Shown: positions 20,157 through 31,165, counted from the stretch's first letter. The stretch is 64,000 nucleotides of DNA from Linum tenue (GCA_946122785.1 CAMGYJ010000011.1:42434513-42498512), one strand, 5' to 3'. The notes: a model not told the origin generated them from the letters alone. Program-made: numbers and translations.

Positions 20157-21978
20157 AAGTCAGACACCAGGTAAGCTTACATATTTCAATCGACCAACAT
20201 TGGGGACAATTCATAAAGGCACAGAACATGTGAATCGCACTGGTTTTCAAACATCAATACATGCACAACCTCAATAACAACCTGGACAACCACCACAAAG
20301 GACATTCGAGTGCAGCAAATCGAGTAAAGGAAGAGTCTCCCTTCTGTTCACTAGCCAACCTAGACTTGATTCAACCACTTACTCAAAACAGTCAACTCAT
20401 GCATCCAACTCAAGACATCAGAATAGAGACCGAGCTATCTAGGTCCTCACCGGGGTACAAGAGCATATAGAAAATGAAAATGAATCACTCACTCTCGACC
20501 AGTGGGGTCAGGACAATTTGATGCGAAAGATGCGCATGCTATTTCTCTCAATCCCTATCATCTCTTCACCATGATGGCAGCCTCTAAATGCTAGAGTTCA
20601 CATATGGGGTGTCACCACTAACTAATCAGGAGGTCTTAGACACAGGTTCAAATGACTGGCTAGGGTCTTGGACATGGGGAAAAAGCCTTTTAGGTGGTGG
20701 AAGTATTCATAGCAAAATGTTCCACATTTTCCAAACACACAATCACAGTCAAACAAACCGGTATTTTCTTTCTACTATTCTGCATTACTCAATATCTCAA
20801 GAGCACAAAAGCGAAGGAGGCATAAACATCAGCATTTCCAAGCCAGACTGCTAAGAAACACTACTTAATGGGCATTGTTCAGATTTTTGGTAGTGGCTCT
20901 CTTTTGCTTTCAATTTTTCTTTGTTTTTCTTTCATTTTTCTTTTCATTTCTTAAGAGAGCCACCACTTCTGCATAAATTTCAAACACCTGCCCAACTTTC
21001 AAGCACTACCTCCAACACTCACATAGACTTTATCAGAAACAGCAGAGAATATGTAAAAACCACTCCGTGGAACCTTCTAAAAGATGCAACAAGGGTGATT
21101 TTTTTCATTATAGACCAAAAGAAAGGATAACACACGGCTCAAAGGGGCTGACTAGGGGATATGACACATCAGGACAGTCAGTTTTGGACGTGGGCTAATC
21201 CTATGCCCCCATCATCTTAGCTAGTGACAACGTGAATGCTACACATCATGGAAGAGGGATCTATCGCACAAGAAAGAAACGAGCAGGCTCAAATCTCACA
21301 TGGCTACCTATATGCTCTATCTCACATTCTGATACCCTGAACTAGATGCATAAACGACTGTCAAGAACAAGTAATCAGACCAAGTCACAGTTGGCAAGCA
21401 AACAGTTGAAAAACTGAACCCCTACATCGTTCTACTGCACATCTCAGTCCTCATCATAGGTTGTCCTAGTCGCAAACAAGTTGTCATGCATTCGGCCGAA
21501 AACCAATCAATTCATCCATCAAAACACAGTGCCAATATGATCAAACAGCAGTACTTGGAGCCCTCAAATCGTAAGATTCGGACAGCGGACTAGGCTCCAA
21601 GCACCCAAATAAATATTCCAACCAATACAAAGCACCCCCCCACACTTAAGCACGACATTGCCCTCAATGGAGTAGAGGGAAAGATAAGGGGAACGATGTT
21701 ACCGGATTGAAACACCGCTGGGGGACTGGAAGTGGACCAGTCAGCGAGAAACAAACGGGAGAGTGGACAATGCTGCACAAATCGAACACCAGAAACACAC
21801 TAGCACATTGTGCGTTAGGGATAAGTGTTAGCCCAGACGGCTACTTCAAAAACAAACCACAAAGGAAAACCAAAAACAAAAACAAACGACACTGAGTTCA
21901 AGCTCCGCACACATGGAGCAAACACACAAAAGTCTAAAACGACAAAGAAAACACAGTGAGACGGGCAACGAGTACAGC
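20157..21978 (-). other. 3' untranslated stretch of Athila-2
   Basis: 1.8 kb without a recognisable gene. It contains another PPT-like word, CTTAAGTGTGGGGG, at about 21650-21637 (minus). Open frames here are short and motif-free. Confidence 0.55.
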
Positions 21979-23373
21979 CTACTCGTCGCCAAGATTGTCG
22001 AGGTCGATGTCGTTCATGAACGGGTCATCATCAGCAGTGCGAGCAGCACCGTCATCACCGTCAGCTGGGGCATGTGGAGGGGAGTCATCCCAGGGAGTCC
22101 TCCAGACAGGCTGCTCGCCCGGGAGCAGCTGGAGCAGGTGCTGTTGAACCTCCTGCATGCGCCGTGAACGGCGCTTCTCCCGCTCGATGTGGGCGAGAGT
22201 CACGCCCTGCTGAGTCTGGATCATGTTCAGCCGCTCGTCATAAGCATCCATCCTGTTTCGGTACTCGGCCTGGTCTGCCGCGTACTGCTGATGGAACTGC
22301 ATCTGCTGGTCGAGGATCAGCTGGTTCTGGATCCTCAGCTGCTCGAACTGATGGGCAAAGTAATCCTGGCCCTGGAAAGCGGAGCTGCTACCCCCATAAT
22401 GGAAGTCAGTCTGGTGGTGGATCATCAGCAGCAGCAGCAGCATCCACCTCCTCGGGATCCACCTCATCAGCAGCCTCCTCCTCCTGGCCCTCTGGCTGGG
22501 CCTCTGGTACGGGCTCCGCGGGGATCGGAGGTTCTGGAAACCCATCGACCCATTGAACACCGTTCCTCTCCCGCAACAGCAGCATCTTCCCGATCGTCTT
22601 GCTGCCAAAGATGAGGGTGTCCCCCTCCTCGGTGCACCCCTGCAGTGAAAGGCCAAAGAAGGTGGCCAGGCGGGTGATGAGGGGGGCGCAGTGGAGGCTC
22701 TTCAGCTCTGTAGCAGTCTTCTCGAAGGTCTTGGCCACCACCGAACCCAGGTGGAGAGGATGGTGCCGCTGGCGGATCGAATGGAGGAGGTACAGGGTCC
22801 TCTTCGTGATGGCGGTGGCGCTTTCAGCGGCAGGAGTGTAAGACTTCGCCAGCAGGTGGTGGAGAAGTCGGTTGTCATCTGCAGGGTAGATGCCTTCGTC
22901 CTCCCGGACCGGAAGGGACGCGTCTGGCCTGGCCGAGCCAGGCTGGTGTACAGCCTCCCGAAGTCCACCTCTGGTGGCTCATTGACCTCAGTGATGTAGT
23001 CCTGACGGTCGTCGAGGTCGAGGTCAAGAGCCTCGGCCAGCTCGTGGTAGCTCATGGACCGGGAGACACCGCCCAGCCTGAATATGACGGCTGTACTGTC
23101 CTGCCAATTGGTCGTGGAATTGTGCTTGAAGGTCGTGTAGAACTCCCACACGGGCTCGTAGTAGACCTTCTCGCAGAGGATGAGCAGACGGCGCCATGCG
23201 GTGTTGGCTACGGTTGCGGAGAGTTGCTCGTAGCAGTGTAATTGCGGAAACTCCCGTTTGGACCAGCAATGGTGTGACCCAAACGGGGTTTCCGCGACCT
23301 CCTTGAAGCGCTCTGCGGTGGGGCCCCTCCTTAGATCCCGGATGAACGGGTGCTGGAAATTAGGTTTCGCCAT
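21979..23373 (-). pseudogene. Athila-2 env-like ORF, two frameshifts
   Basis: The ATG at 23373 (MAKPNFQHPFIRDLRRG) lies four bases after a canonical acceptor (gttgttttgcag). Recognisable parts: CYEQLSATVANTAWRRLLIL, YEPVWEFYTTFKHNS, VIFRLGGVSRSMSYHELAEA, then in a second frame VAKTFEKTATELKSLHCAPL and TLIFGSKTIGKMLLL, then back in the first frame a Gln-rich, coiled-coil-like end (FEQLRIQNQLILDQQMQFHQ) to the stop at 21979. One frameshift lies near 22890. The other lies in an AGC repeat at about 22420-22445, a likely replication slip. The family is the Athila ORF found between pol and LTR; its function is unknown. Confidence 0.75.
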
Positions 23374-23377
23374 TGCC

Positions 23378-23874
23378 CTGCAAAACAACAACCCCAAAGT
23401 GGAACCAAAAGGGCCAAAGAAAAAGGTCAAGCACACCCCCACACTTAAGAACAGAAAACAGCCTAACCATGGTTTCATCCATAGTTCGGGGGTCAAAAAC
23501 TCGATAAATCAAGCATAATCTGGGTGGGGGTGCACATTCACAAGAAAATAGGCAACTCAAGGTTCACATCCATAGCAAATACACCCTCAAACTACATCAT
23601 TAAGGGCCCCAACCGGTGGCCACAACATGGCATGGAAAACAGGCATTTCATCGAACACCTTGTGTGCACTACTAAGTTAAACATGAAATTGGCCAAATTC
23701 TTGCACACAAGGGCTCAAACAAGCAAAGGGGACTTTTCCCAACACAATTCATTCACATCCCATGCATTCCCCTCAATCAATTTCACACAAATCACATGAT
23801 TCAATAAGGTTCTCTAACATACACCCTACACACTCAATTCTCCACAATTAACATAATTAGGGGCAAAATCAAAC
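23378..23874 (-). other. Predicted intron upstream of the Athila-2 env-like ORF
   Basis: On the minus strand the donor is TCTCCAG/GTTTGA at 23875/23874 and the acceptor TTTTGCAG ends at 23378. It is 497 bases, with a pyrimidine-rich 3' end. A PPT-like word lies inside (about 23447-23431). It corresponds in place and donor sequence to the 402-base candidate intron of Athila-1. Confidence 0.6.
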
Positions 23875-24180
23875 CTGGAGACTCAAGTAGAGGTGTAGGG
23901 GATGATGAGGGGAAGGCAATGGAAGCGACGAAACGCCGTAAAACTGGCCGGAAGTGCTCGTCGGAGTCTCGCCGGAGTCTCGCCGGAAATCGCCTCCGGC
24001 GACTAAAACGTCGCCCAAACTCGCTCAAAATTGAGGGATAGGCCGCTTTGGGTGTAGAAAGAGTGGGTTTGTTGTTGGTTTGGTGAAAAAATGACCCAAA
24101 GTGGCCGAAAAAATCGAAAAAGGGTGGGTTTGTCGCGGTTTTCCGGCGAGGGCAGAGGGTTCCGGCGAGTTGTATTTGGT
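23875..24180 (-). other. GC-rich leader exon of Athila-2
   Basis: On the minus strand, a stretch rich in CGCCGG and CCGGCGAG words (24170-23910) ends at the splice donor. It has no recognisable protein. By position it would be the 5' exon of a spliced env-like RNA. Whether transcription starts here or at the LTR cannot be told. Confidence 0.4.
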
Positions 24181-24560
24181 TTTCTGACCAGAATGGCCGT
24201 GCAGGCCATATAAATAGGCCGTGCCTCGGCCGCACGGGCAGGCGAGCACGGCCGTGCACGGGGTGCTTTTGCCCGTGCAGGCCGGCACGGCCTGGCCGAG
24301 GATTTCGCACGGCCGTGCACATGGCACATTTGGCCGTGCCATTTTTTTGCGAGAGCTCGCACGGCCAAGGTGGGATTCTCGCTCGGCCGTGCGAGACCAT
24401 TTTATGCCCGTGTCGGACGCACGGCCAGGCCAGGCAGAGCGCACGGCCGTGCAATGTGCACTTTTGGCCGTGCGCTTTTTACCGAGAGCTCGCACGGCCA
24501 AGGGGGGATTTCCGCACGGCCGTGCACGTTGAGGACCTGGCCGTGCGACATTCTGGAGCC
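24181..24560. repeat. Array of the palindrome gcacggccgtgc
   Basis: Four perfect copies of the 12-base palindrome (about 24247, 24309, 24442, 24512) and many half-copies (gcacggcca, ggccgtgcg, gcccgtgc) alternate in units of about 65-75 bases that also share gagagctcgcacggccaag. The same word, with similar companions, is in both LTRs (19690-19920 and 28578-28808). Confidence 0.85.
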
Positions 24561-24672
24561 CCGAAATCAACCTGTTTTCACTCAAAAACGACACCTGACT
24601 CTGGATCAACGTCTCAAGACTCAAAAACACACAAAATCAAAGGAAAAAGAGTAAGAAAATGCAAACCTCGGT

Positions 24673-24732
24673 GGGGTTGCCTCCCCACAAGCGCTTCTTT
24701 ACCGTCTTTTAGCTGGACGCCAGTATGGATGC
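24673..24732 (-). other. Post-pol landmark directly after the gag-protease ORF
   Basis: The minus strand reads AGCGCTTGTGGGGAGGCAAC, the counterpart of gggaggcaaccc after the Athila-1 integrase (about 2160). Its position right after the protease ORF shows that the pol body has been removed between them. Confidence 0.7.
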
Positions 24733-27504
24733 TCAGGGAAGTGTAGGATCAGGTGCCTTCAAGAGCGGATCCACATCGCTCTTGAGGTACAGCTGCAAAT
24801 GGTGGCCATGTACGCGACGAGTGTGGCCACCTGCATTTGCCAGCTCGACTTGGCCATCCAGCAAGATGCAAGCGAGTGAATACTCGGATGGCCAAGGTGG
24901 GGGCGGGACCAGCTCATAGTGGTCTCCGGCTTTCTTTCGAGCAGGCTTAGCTGCCTGCAGTTTCGGCCGCCACTCCTCGTTGATCTGTTCTTTTGATGAT
25001 GGAGTGGTCCGGAGTGGCGGCGAAGGTGTGGGAGGCGGGTCCTGTAAAATAGGCAGCACAGAAGGATACACGACAGACTCGTGCTCCTGGTGAGATACAG
25101 CATGCAGAGGTAACGAAGCAGGTATAGTGTCAGCAACAGAAAACGTTATTCGCTCCTCGCCATCCCTCAAAACTAAGGTCCCATCATGCACATCTATGAG
25201 AGCCTTGGCGGTGGCCAGGAAAGGCCTTCCCAGTATAAGAGGCACTTCTGTGTCCTCACTGATGTTTAGGATAACAAAATCCACAGGATATGTGAATTTT
25301 CCAACCTTAACCAGAAGGTCTTCCACTATGCCTTTAGGATGCACTACAGATCTGTCAGCTAATTGAAGGGTCATCCTAGTAGCACGGGGTTCGCCTAGGC
25401 CTAGTTTCTTGAACAGTTGATATGGCATAACATTGATACTAGCACCTAAATCCGCCAAGGACTTCTCTACATGCAATTTATCAATAGAGCATGGGATAGT
25501 AAAACTACCTGGGTCCTTTCTCTTCTGCGGAAGCTTGTTCTGCAGAATAGCCGAGCACTCCTCGCTGAGCTCCACAGTGGCCAGCTCACTCAGCTTCTGC
25601 TTCTTTGAGAGAAGCTCTTTTAGAAACTTCGCATACTTCGGCATTTGCGAGAGTGCCTCCAGGAAGGGCACTTGGACATTCAGCTGCTTCAGCATTGCCA
25701 TGAATTTGGCAAACTCAGTCTCCAGTCGGTCCTTGTGCAACCGAGTAGGAAAGGGAAGCTGTGGTACATACTCCTTCACCACTGGTTGCGGTTTAGGAGC
25801 AGGCACCTCAACCTCCTTCTCCATTTCTTCCTGATTAGCTGGAAGTGCTGAAGCAGGGGTCTCTCTTTCCGGTTCCCGAGCAGGGGGATCAACAGTCATC
25901 TTGCCACTCCTGGTCATGATGGCATTGCAGCGCTCATCCGGGGTCGGCGGGTGAGGGATGGTCTGCCCTGGTAGAGTACCAGGAGCCCGTTGAGCCACTG
26001 CCTTGGCCACGCTCCCCAGCTGGGTCTGGATATCCTGCAAAACAGCCTGCGTGTTCCTCTGACCAGCTTCAAGAGCCAGGAATTTACCCGAGGCCTTCTC
26101 CATGAACTGCTCAAAGGTGTTGAATTTCTGAGCACTAACACTGGCGAGAGAACCCACCAAGTCCCGCAGTTCAGCCATCTGATCATTCTGCACTGGGGCA
26201 GCAGGGGCTGTACCTGGCTGCTGGATAGGTCGCGGCTGTGATTGAGCAGCGTGCCCCTGCATGGGCTGATAAAGAGGCTGTTGTGGCTGCTGGAATTGCC
26301 CCTGTCTGGGCTGATATGGTGGCCACTGGAAGCCTGGTGGTCCCTGGGGGACTGGTGGTCTGGAATTTGGCCTAGCACAGGAGAAGTTAGGATGCTGGCG
26401 CCACCCCTCATTGTACGTGTTGCTGTAGGGGTCATTGCGCCTGACATTATTGATGAAGTTCACCTGCTCCTGGGGTGTGGTTGATTCCTTCATTGCCTGG
26501 CAGTCTTCCACCGTGTGATGGGTGCTTTCGCACCATTGGAAGAGCATCGCCTGCTGCTGCCCGGTCCCTGGAATCATTCCTGAACGATCGATAGCTGAGA
26601 CCAGCTTCGATACTACCTGCACCAAATCAGAGGGATGGGCTCCCACAGAATGTACACCTCGGCTGGGTGCTCTCCTCGACCTCCTGGCAGTGCCCCAATC
26701 ATAACCATTCTCCGCCATCTCTTCAAAGAGTTGATTCAGCTGTGGCGGGGTTTTAGTCAGCATGTTCCCGCCACAAACTGAATCAATCAGCTGCTTGTCC
26801 TCGGGGAAGAGGGCGTGATAGAAGGTGCCCACCTTGAATGCATCATTGAAACCATGATTGGGACACCTGAGAAAGAGGCTGGTGTATCTCTCCCAAGCAT
26901 CCCTAATGGTCTCATCCTCATCCTGAGAAAAATGTGTAATCTGCTTCTGCAGATCAGCTGTCTTGGATGAAGGATGGTAGCGGGTGAGGAACTTGTCCGC
27001 CAGGTTGGCGAACGTGGTGATGGAGCCCGGAGGTCGAGTGTCTAGCCATTCCTTGGCTTGCCCCTCCAGAGTGAAAGGGAAGTACCTCAGCTGGATGGCA
27101 TCTGCTGGTACCCCATTGATCTTGATTCCATCGATGAGCTCGTGGAATCGCCTGAGATGTGATCGAGGGCACTCTCCCTCCTTACCACGGAACACCACTG
27201 AACCGCGCAGCATGGTGATCACGGAGGTGCTCACCTCAAAGTTGTTGGCTGGGACATGAGGGTTTTGAATGGGTGACCTCATGTCTGCAGCCCTAGCGGT
27301 CCAGTAGGATCCCATGGTCTGCTCCTCCGAGATCACATCACGGTTCTCTGGATCAGCCATCTCGCCTTCTTCTTCTTCTAACTGCAACTGTGATAGCTCC
27401 TCCTCCGCAGCCAGTCGTGCCTTTAGAGCCCGCTTGAAGTTCCTGCAAGTTCGTTCAAGCTCCTGGTCTAACATTAGTAGATCTCCCGACTGGCTACGGG
27501 TCAT
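24733..27504 (-). CDS. Athila-2 gag-protease protein fused to an integrase tail
   Basis: An intact 923-codon frame from MTRSQSGDLLMLDQELERTC. Residues about 85-260 are the gypsy gag core (FHELIDGIKINGVPADAI, LRYFPFTLEGQAKEWLDTRP, NLADKFLTRYHPSSKTADLQ), which forms the particle. A degenerate zinc knuckle follows (WCESTHHTVEDC), then a Pro/Gln-rich linker. Near residues 640-790 is the aspartic protease: catalytic motif ADLGASINVMPYQLFKKLGL (DLG in place of DTG/DSG) and VPLILGRPFLATAKALIDV. The last 50 residues (ILLDGQVELANAGGHTRRVH) resemble the C-terminal tail of Athila integrase. The frame therefore joins protease to the integrase end with RT, RNase H and the integrase core deleted. The lack of any stop in 2.8 kb suggests selection or recent origin. 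Confidence 0.88.
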   Translation of the reverse strand: MTRSQSGDLLMLDQELERTCRNFKRALKARLAAEEELSQLQLEEEEGEMADPENRDVISEEQTMGSYWTARAADMRSPIQNPHVPANNFEVSTSVITMLRGSVVFRGKEGECPRSHLRRFHELIDGIKINGVPADAIQLRYFPFTLEGQAKEWLDTRPPGSITTFANLADKFLTRYHPSSKTADLQKQITHFSQDEDETIRDAWERYTSLFLRCPNHGFNDAFKVGTFYHALFPEDKQLIDSVCGGNMLTKTPPQLNQLFEEMAENGYDWGTARRSRRAPSRGVHSVGAHPSDLVQVVSKLVSAIDRSGMIPGTGQQQAMLFQWCESTHHTVEDCQAMKESTTPQEQVNFINNVRRNDPYSNTYNEGWRQHPNFSCARPNSRPPVPQGPPGFQWPPYQPRQGQFQQPQQPLYQPMQGHAAQSQPRPIQQPGTAPAAPVQNDQMAELRDLVGSLASVSAQKFNTFEQFMEKASGKFLALEAGQRNTQAVLQDIQTQLGSVAKAVAQRAPGTLPGQTIPHPPTPDERCNAIMTRSGKMTVDPPAREPERETPASALPANQEEMEKEVEVPAPKPQPVVKEYVPQLPFPTRLHKDRLETEFAKFMAMLKQLNVQVPFLEALSQMPKYAKFLKELLSKKQKLSELATVELSEECSAILQNKLPQKRKDPGSFTIPCSIDKLHVEKSLADLGASINVMPYQLFKKLGLGEPRATRMTLQLADRSVVHPKGIVEDLLVKVGKFTYPVDFVILNISEDTEVPLILGRPFLATAKALIDVHDGTLVLRDGEERITFSVADTIPASLPLHAVSHQEHESVVYPSVLPILQDPPPTPSPPLRTTPSSKEQINEEWRPKLQAAKPARKKAGDHYELVPPPPWPSEYSLACILLDGQVELANAGGHTRRVHGHHLQLYLKSDVDPLLKAPDPTLP

Positions 27505-27624
27505 GCACTACCTGCACACAGTCAGTAGAAACAACCCGTGAAGGCACACAGGTGGAAAAGGAAAACGCAATAAAGAAAAAGCTAGAGTAACAAATTATCA
27601 CGTTTCCCCAATAACCTAGAGGGG

Positions 27625-27642
27625 TCCCCGGCAACGGCGCCA
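27625..27642 (-). promoter_or_regulatory. Athila-2 primer binding site (tRNA-Asp type)
   Basis: The minus strand reads TGGCGCCGTTGCCGGGGA, six bases after the 5' LTR end at 27649. This is the site known from Athila and Tat elements and attributed to tRNA-Asp. Confidence 0.85.
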
Positions 27643-27648
27643 AAAACT

Positions 27649-28949
27649 TGACACGCCAAAACACAACACCAAACTGCGACCAAGTGTAATCGCAGTCCGG
27701 GAATGCAGTAACAGGCAAGTTAAATTATCAACCCGGGGTCTAGATCTACTGCTTACTCCGTGATTCTCCATTATCTAGCAAACTAGTTCGAGTGATTGTT
27801 GTGAAAAGTAAAAGCAACAAGAAAGCAGTAAATTGTTCGGTTTTCAAAGTCAGGAAAGAGTCACTCGGGATTGAGTCCCCCTAATTCCCTAGTTAGGTTC
27901 AATTATAATTCCCTGGGTTGATTTACTGTTGATTAGACTGCGGAATATCCGACAGTAGCTTGGAATCTCTTAAGCTGACCAAGCCCTCTCAGTCTAACTA
28001 CCCGGCAGACGACTAGTCTTCACCGGGAAAGAAAGCTGAGGCTATGAACACAGAACTCCACTACTGGAATTGAATTCCAGTACAAAGCAGTAAACTGGCT
28101 AACTCTCGTATAGCCAATCTCCTACTATCGAATGAAGAGACTCTAACAACCTAATCAGATTCTATCTATCTCAGGTTGCAGCAGAAATTGAGAAAAGCTT
28201 ATCAGACTCCAATCAATTCAATAAACATGCGTCATTTGATTAAAATCAAACAGTAATATCATCCCAAGTCATTACAATCAAATCCCTAACACAAGGAACT
28301 AGGGTTCTTCATACCCAAGTGAGAGAAGGGTTCTACTCCATAGAGAGAGAAGAGAAAACAAGAATCGGATTAGTCATACTCATAACGATGAGGAAAATCT
28401 GCTCCGGGACGATGATTTCCACTCCTATGACAATCTCCAAGCTCGATTCGATGAAATCCAGCTCTAAGACAGCTTCTAGGATGTGTTCTTCGCACTTTCT
28501 CTCTCTAGGGCTCTGTTTTTGCTCTGAAAACACGATTCTCCCACTTTTGGCTCGGAATAGGCTCTAAAACCAGGATTTCCCGACTCGCACGGCCAGGCCG
28601 CACGGCCGTGCAGATCACCCACTTGGTCGTGCAACTCAAAACGCAGCGTGTCGTTTAGTTCGATCTTAGGCTTCTCGCACGGCCAGGGTTGCACCTTGCA
28701 CGGCCGTGTGATTTCCATGGCTTGCCCGTGCGTGGCCTCGGCAAAAAGCGCACGGCCATCTTGCTCACGTGCACGGCCGTGCGGTGCCATGGTATGCCCG
28801 TGCAGCTTCCTTGAAACCTCGCCATTCGTCCGATCTTCGTCCAATCGGCCCCAGACTCGCTCCTAAGCCTTCATTCACGTACTAGGACCTGAAATATCAC
28901 AAACAAGCACAACCTAGCGTGAAATCGGCCTAAAACACGGGAATCAACA
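27649..28949 (-). repeat. Athila-2 5' LTR, outer end missing
   Basis: It matches 18761-20056 with about six single-base differences seen on reading, then stops at gaatcaaca (28949). The outer 60-65 bases present in the other LTR (cctcaaacggtg to ctatca) are missing here; 48 of them are found inverted at 34713-34760. Confidence 0.9.
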
Positions 28950-30982
28950 AGAACACAACGTTAAGGTGTTTGTTTGTGAAATCATGCCTAAAAATAGGGT
29001 ATTGGTTCATGCACAACAAGAACACAACGTTATGCATTACAAATACTCATAACACAAACAAGATAACACATTTGACAATCGTTAATTGCTAAGCTAATTT
29101 GGTTACTTGAAATCAATTAAAATCCTCGAAATTTAAATCCTAATGCACGTATAAAAAATCGTAGTCTTCTCATTCGCCAATTAAATCATTTTACCAATGT
29201 ACCCAAATATATAAACATAACAATAAAAAAAATCTACTAGATAATAAGAAGCTAAAATTACTGCTTCTGTTCCACATTAAATTATGCCAAAAAAATTCAC
29301 CCGCCCAATGGGGGCACAAAGCTAGTATTATATATACTAGGAAGCGTGAGCCTCGCTTTGCCACGGCTTGCGGTGTTGGGCTTCCTCTGCTTACAGGCCC
29401 ATAAAGCAACTAAAACCTAAATTGAATGCTTAATTAAAATTGAAAAATCAAATCATCGAACAAAATTATACTTTCCCTTTGCTTTTTTTTAGGTTGGATC
29501 AATAATTCCTTTCTCGTCAATCCTTACCCCATCGACTGAATGGCCTCAGTATTTCCTTCGTCGCCGCTAATTCTCCCCCTGTACTCCGTTTTCCATTTTT
29601 ACGATTTAGATTCCAAAATCCTATCCCCGGTCAATTTTTCCAAGCCTTCCTCGGATCTTAACCCTCGATTTCATGTAATCGGCGGCAGAGAAGAAGGCCT
29701 CTTTCTATACCTCCACTCCCTACAGAGTACAGATTCTCTTTCTACTCTCTTAGCTATTCTTCATCGGAGATTGATCATCAACATTCTCAAATTTCGGATT
29801 CGGAAATCGTATTCCCAACCATTCTCAATTAAGCCCAGTCCATTAAAACACGAAGCCCGTGAGCTGCAACCCAACCGGAAGAAAGAGAGTGTTGCCCACA
29901 CGCCGGGAAAAATTAGGAATGTTCACACTAATTAATTGCTCTTGGGCAACAGTAACCCTGTTTTTGCTTTATATATATTAAATTTGGGTAATGGTCCCTA
30001 AAATATTCGGACTTACAACTTTGCATAGGTGTGAGGCAGGGTAGGGCAGCTGGTGCACATGCAAGTTGAGATTGCCCGCCATGATGACTGCTGTCTTTGG
30101 TAGTTTAATTTGAACCTGCAGGCTACAGAGGGAGATAGGAAAGCAATGGCAAAATCCGGAAAAGACCAAACCATTTTAACAGCCGTCAGTCATATACAAA
30201 ACCAAAGTAGTCTGAGAAACTTTTTGGAGCAAATTGCGCTGAAGCTTCCGTCATCTTTCTCCATGTTCTTTTCCCGCGAGCGGCTTGCTTTCCGCTTCCG
30301 CAGGCTGTTAAAGGCAAGTCGGCAGCACGTGGAAGAGTTGTGAGAGGCAAAGGAAAGCGGCCGTCCAGGTTTTCAGAGCAGAGAGTGAACGGTTGCAAAG
30401 CAACCGTCCGCTAGCTTGCTGGTTGTGTGCCTGTCCCCACACCGTAGTTTTCATTTCAAACAACTCAAAATTTTTAGAAACCTTGATGATAGCTGCTGTA
30501 TTTGGCTACGCTGTTTTCGTGAGGAGCTCCTACTTTTCCCCCTTCGTCTTTCTTATTTTTAAGATTTAAAATACCATCTTTTGAAAATTCGGACATTGGT
30601 GCACAACATTGTGCTTAATTTATCCTTTTTCATCTAGCAAAACCACATGTGTATTCACATTGCATTTATTCTTTGTTTATACAAAATAACATGTGGATTT
30701 ATGATGCATGTTCAAAATATTTACAAAATGTATTTAGTGAGAGTTTTCATCACACGTATTAACAATATTCACAACAAACGTTTAGAATATTGACAATCCG
30801 TTGTAAGTATATTCAATGTGAATACTTTAAATGTATTGCATGAAAACGTTTAACCTTACTTGTGTTGTGTGACTGTCATTCCATATATGAAAGTAGTTAA
30901 AATGTAGGAATGACAAAAAACAAACATGTGGATACCCGTCCAAATGAGACCTAATTGGATGGGTAAAACGAGAACATGAAAG
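28950..30982. other. Unannotated DNA between Athila-2 and LINE-1
   Basis: No gene called. A 19-base direct repeat, caacaagaacacaacgtta, is at 28945-28963 and 29014-29032. A frame of 131 codons at 29540-29935 (+, MASVFPSSPLILPLYSVFHF) is Ser/Leu/Pro-rich with no motif and is probably chance. 30560-30980 is AT-rich with repeated attcaca-type words. No RNA gene seen. Confidence 0.4.
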
Positions 30983-31165
30983 TTTTTTTTTTCTGTTGAA
31001 TCAGTTTCCTTTTACTATTAAATAAATCGAATTTCAATGTGCAATTCGCAAAACCAATACAACGAAAGGGCTACCATTGTGGCCACCCTGCAGAGAGAAC
31101 AAAAGAAGAAAAAGGTGTAAGCACAACCAACTTTCACCTACTTGTAAAATCTGCAACACAAGGAA

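Larger units (their letters stand above)
18761..28949 (-). mobile_element. Athila-2: non-autonomous Athila element with gag-protease and env-like ORFs
   Basis: Two long LTRs in direct orientation (18761-20114 complete; 27649-28949 lacking its outer end) flank 7.5 kb. On the minus strand this holds a primer site, a 923-codon gag-protease ORF, a post-pol landmark, a palindrome array, a leader, an intron, an env-like ORF, and a PPT. RT, RNase H and the integrase core are absent. The LTRs differ at only about six sites over 1.29 kb on reading, so the insertion is young. The five bases left of it are gatag; the partner duplication is lost because the right LTR is broken at 28949. Confidence 0.9.

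Noticed and set aside
22074..22841. Plus-strand frames of 80-160 codons opposite the Athila-2 env-like ORF
   Set aside because: Antisense shadows caused by high GC; the minus strand carries the conserved motifs.
24181..24560. Palindrome array considered as a CRISPR-like array
   Set aside because: Units are variable, spacing is irregular, no cas genes, and this is a plant nuclear genome.
29540..29935. 131-codon frame beginning with a good-looking ATG context
   Set aside because: No signal, domain or splice support; Ser/Leu-rich low-information text.
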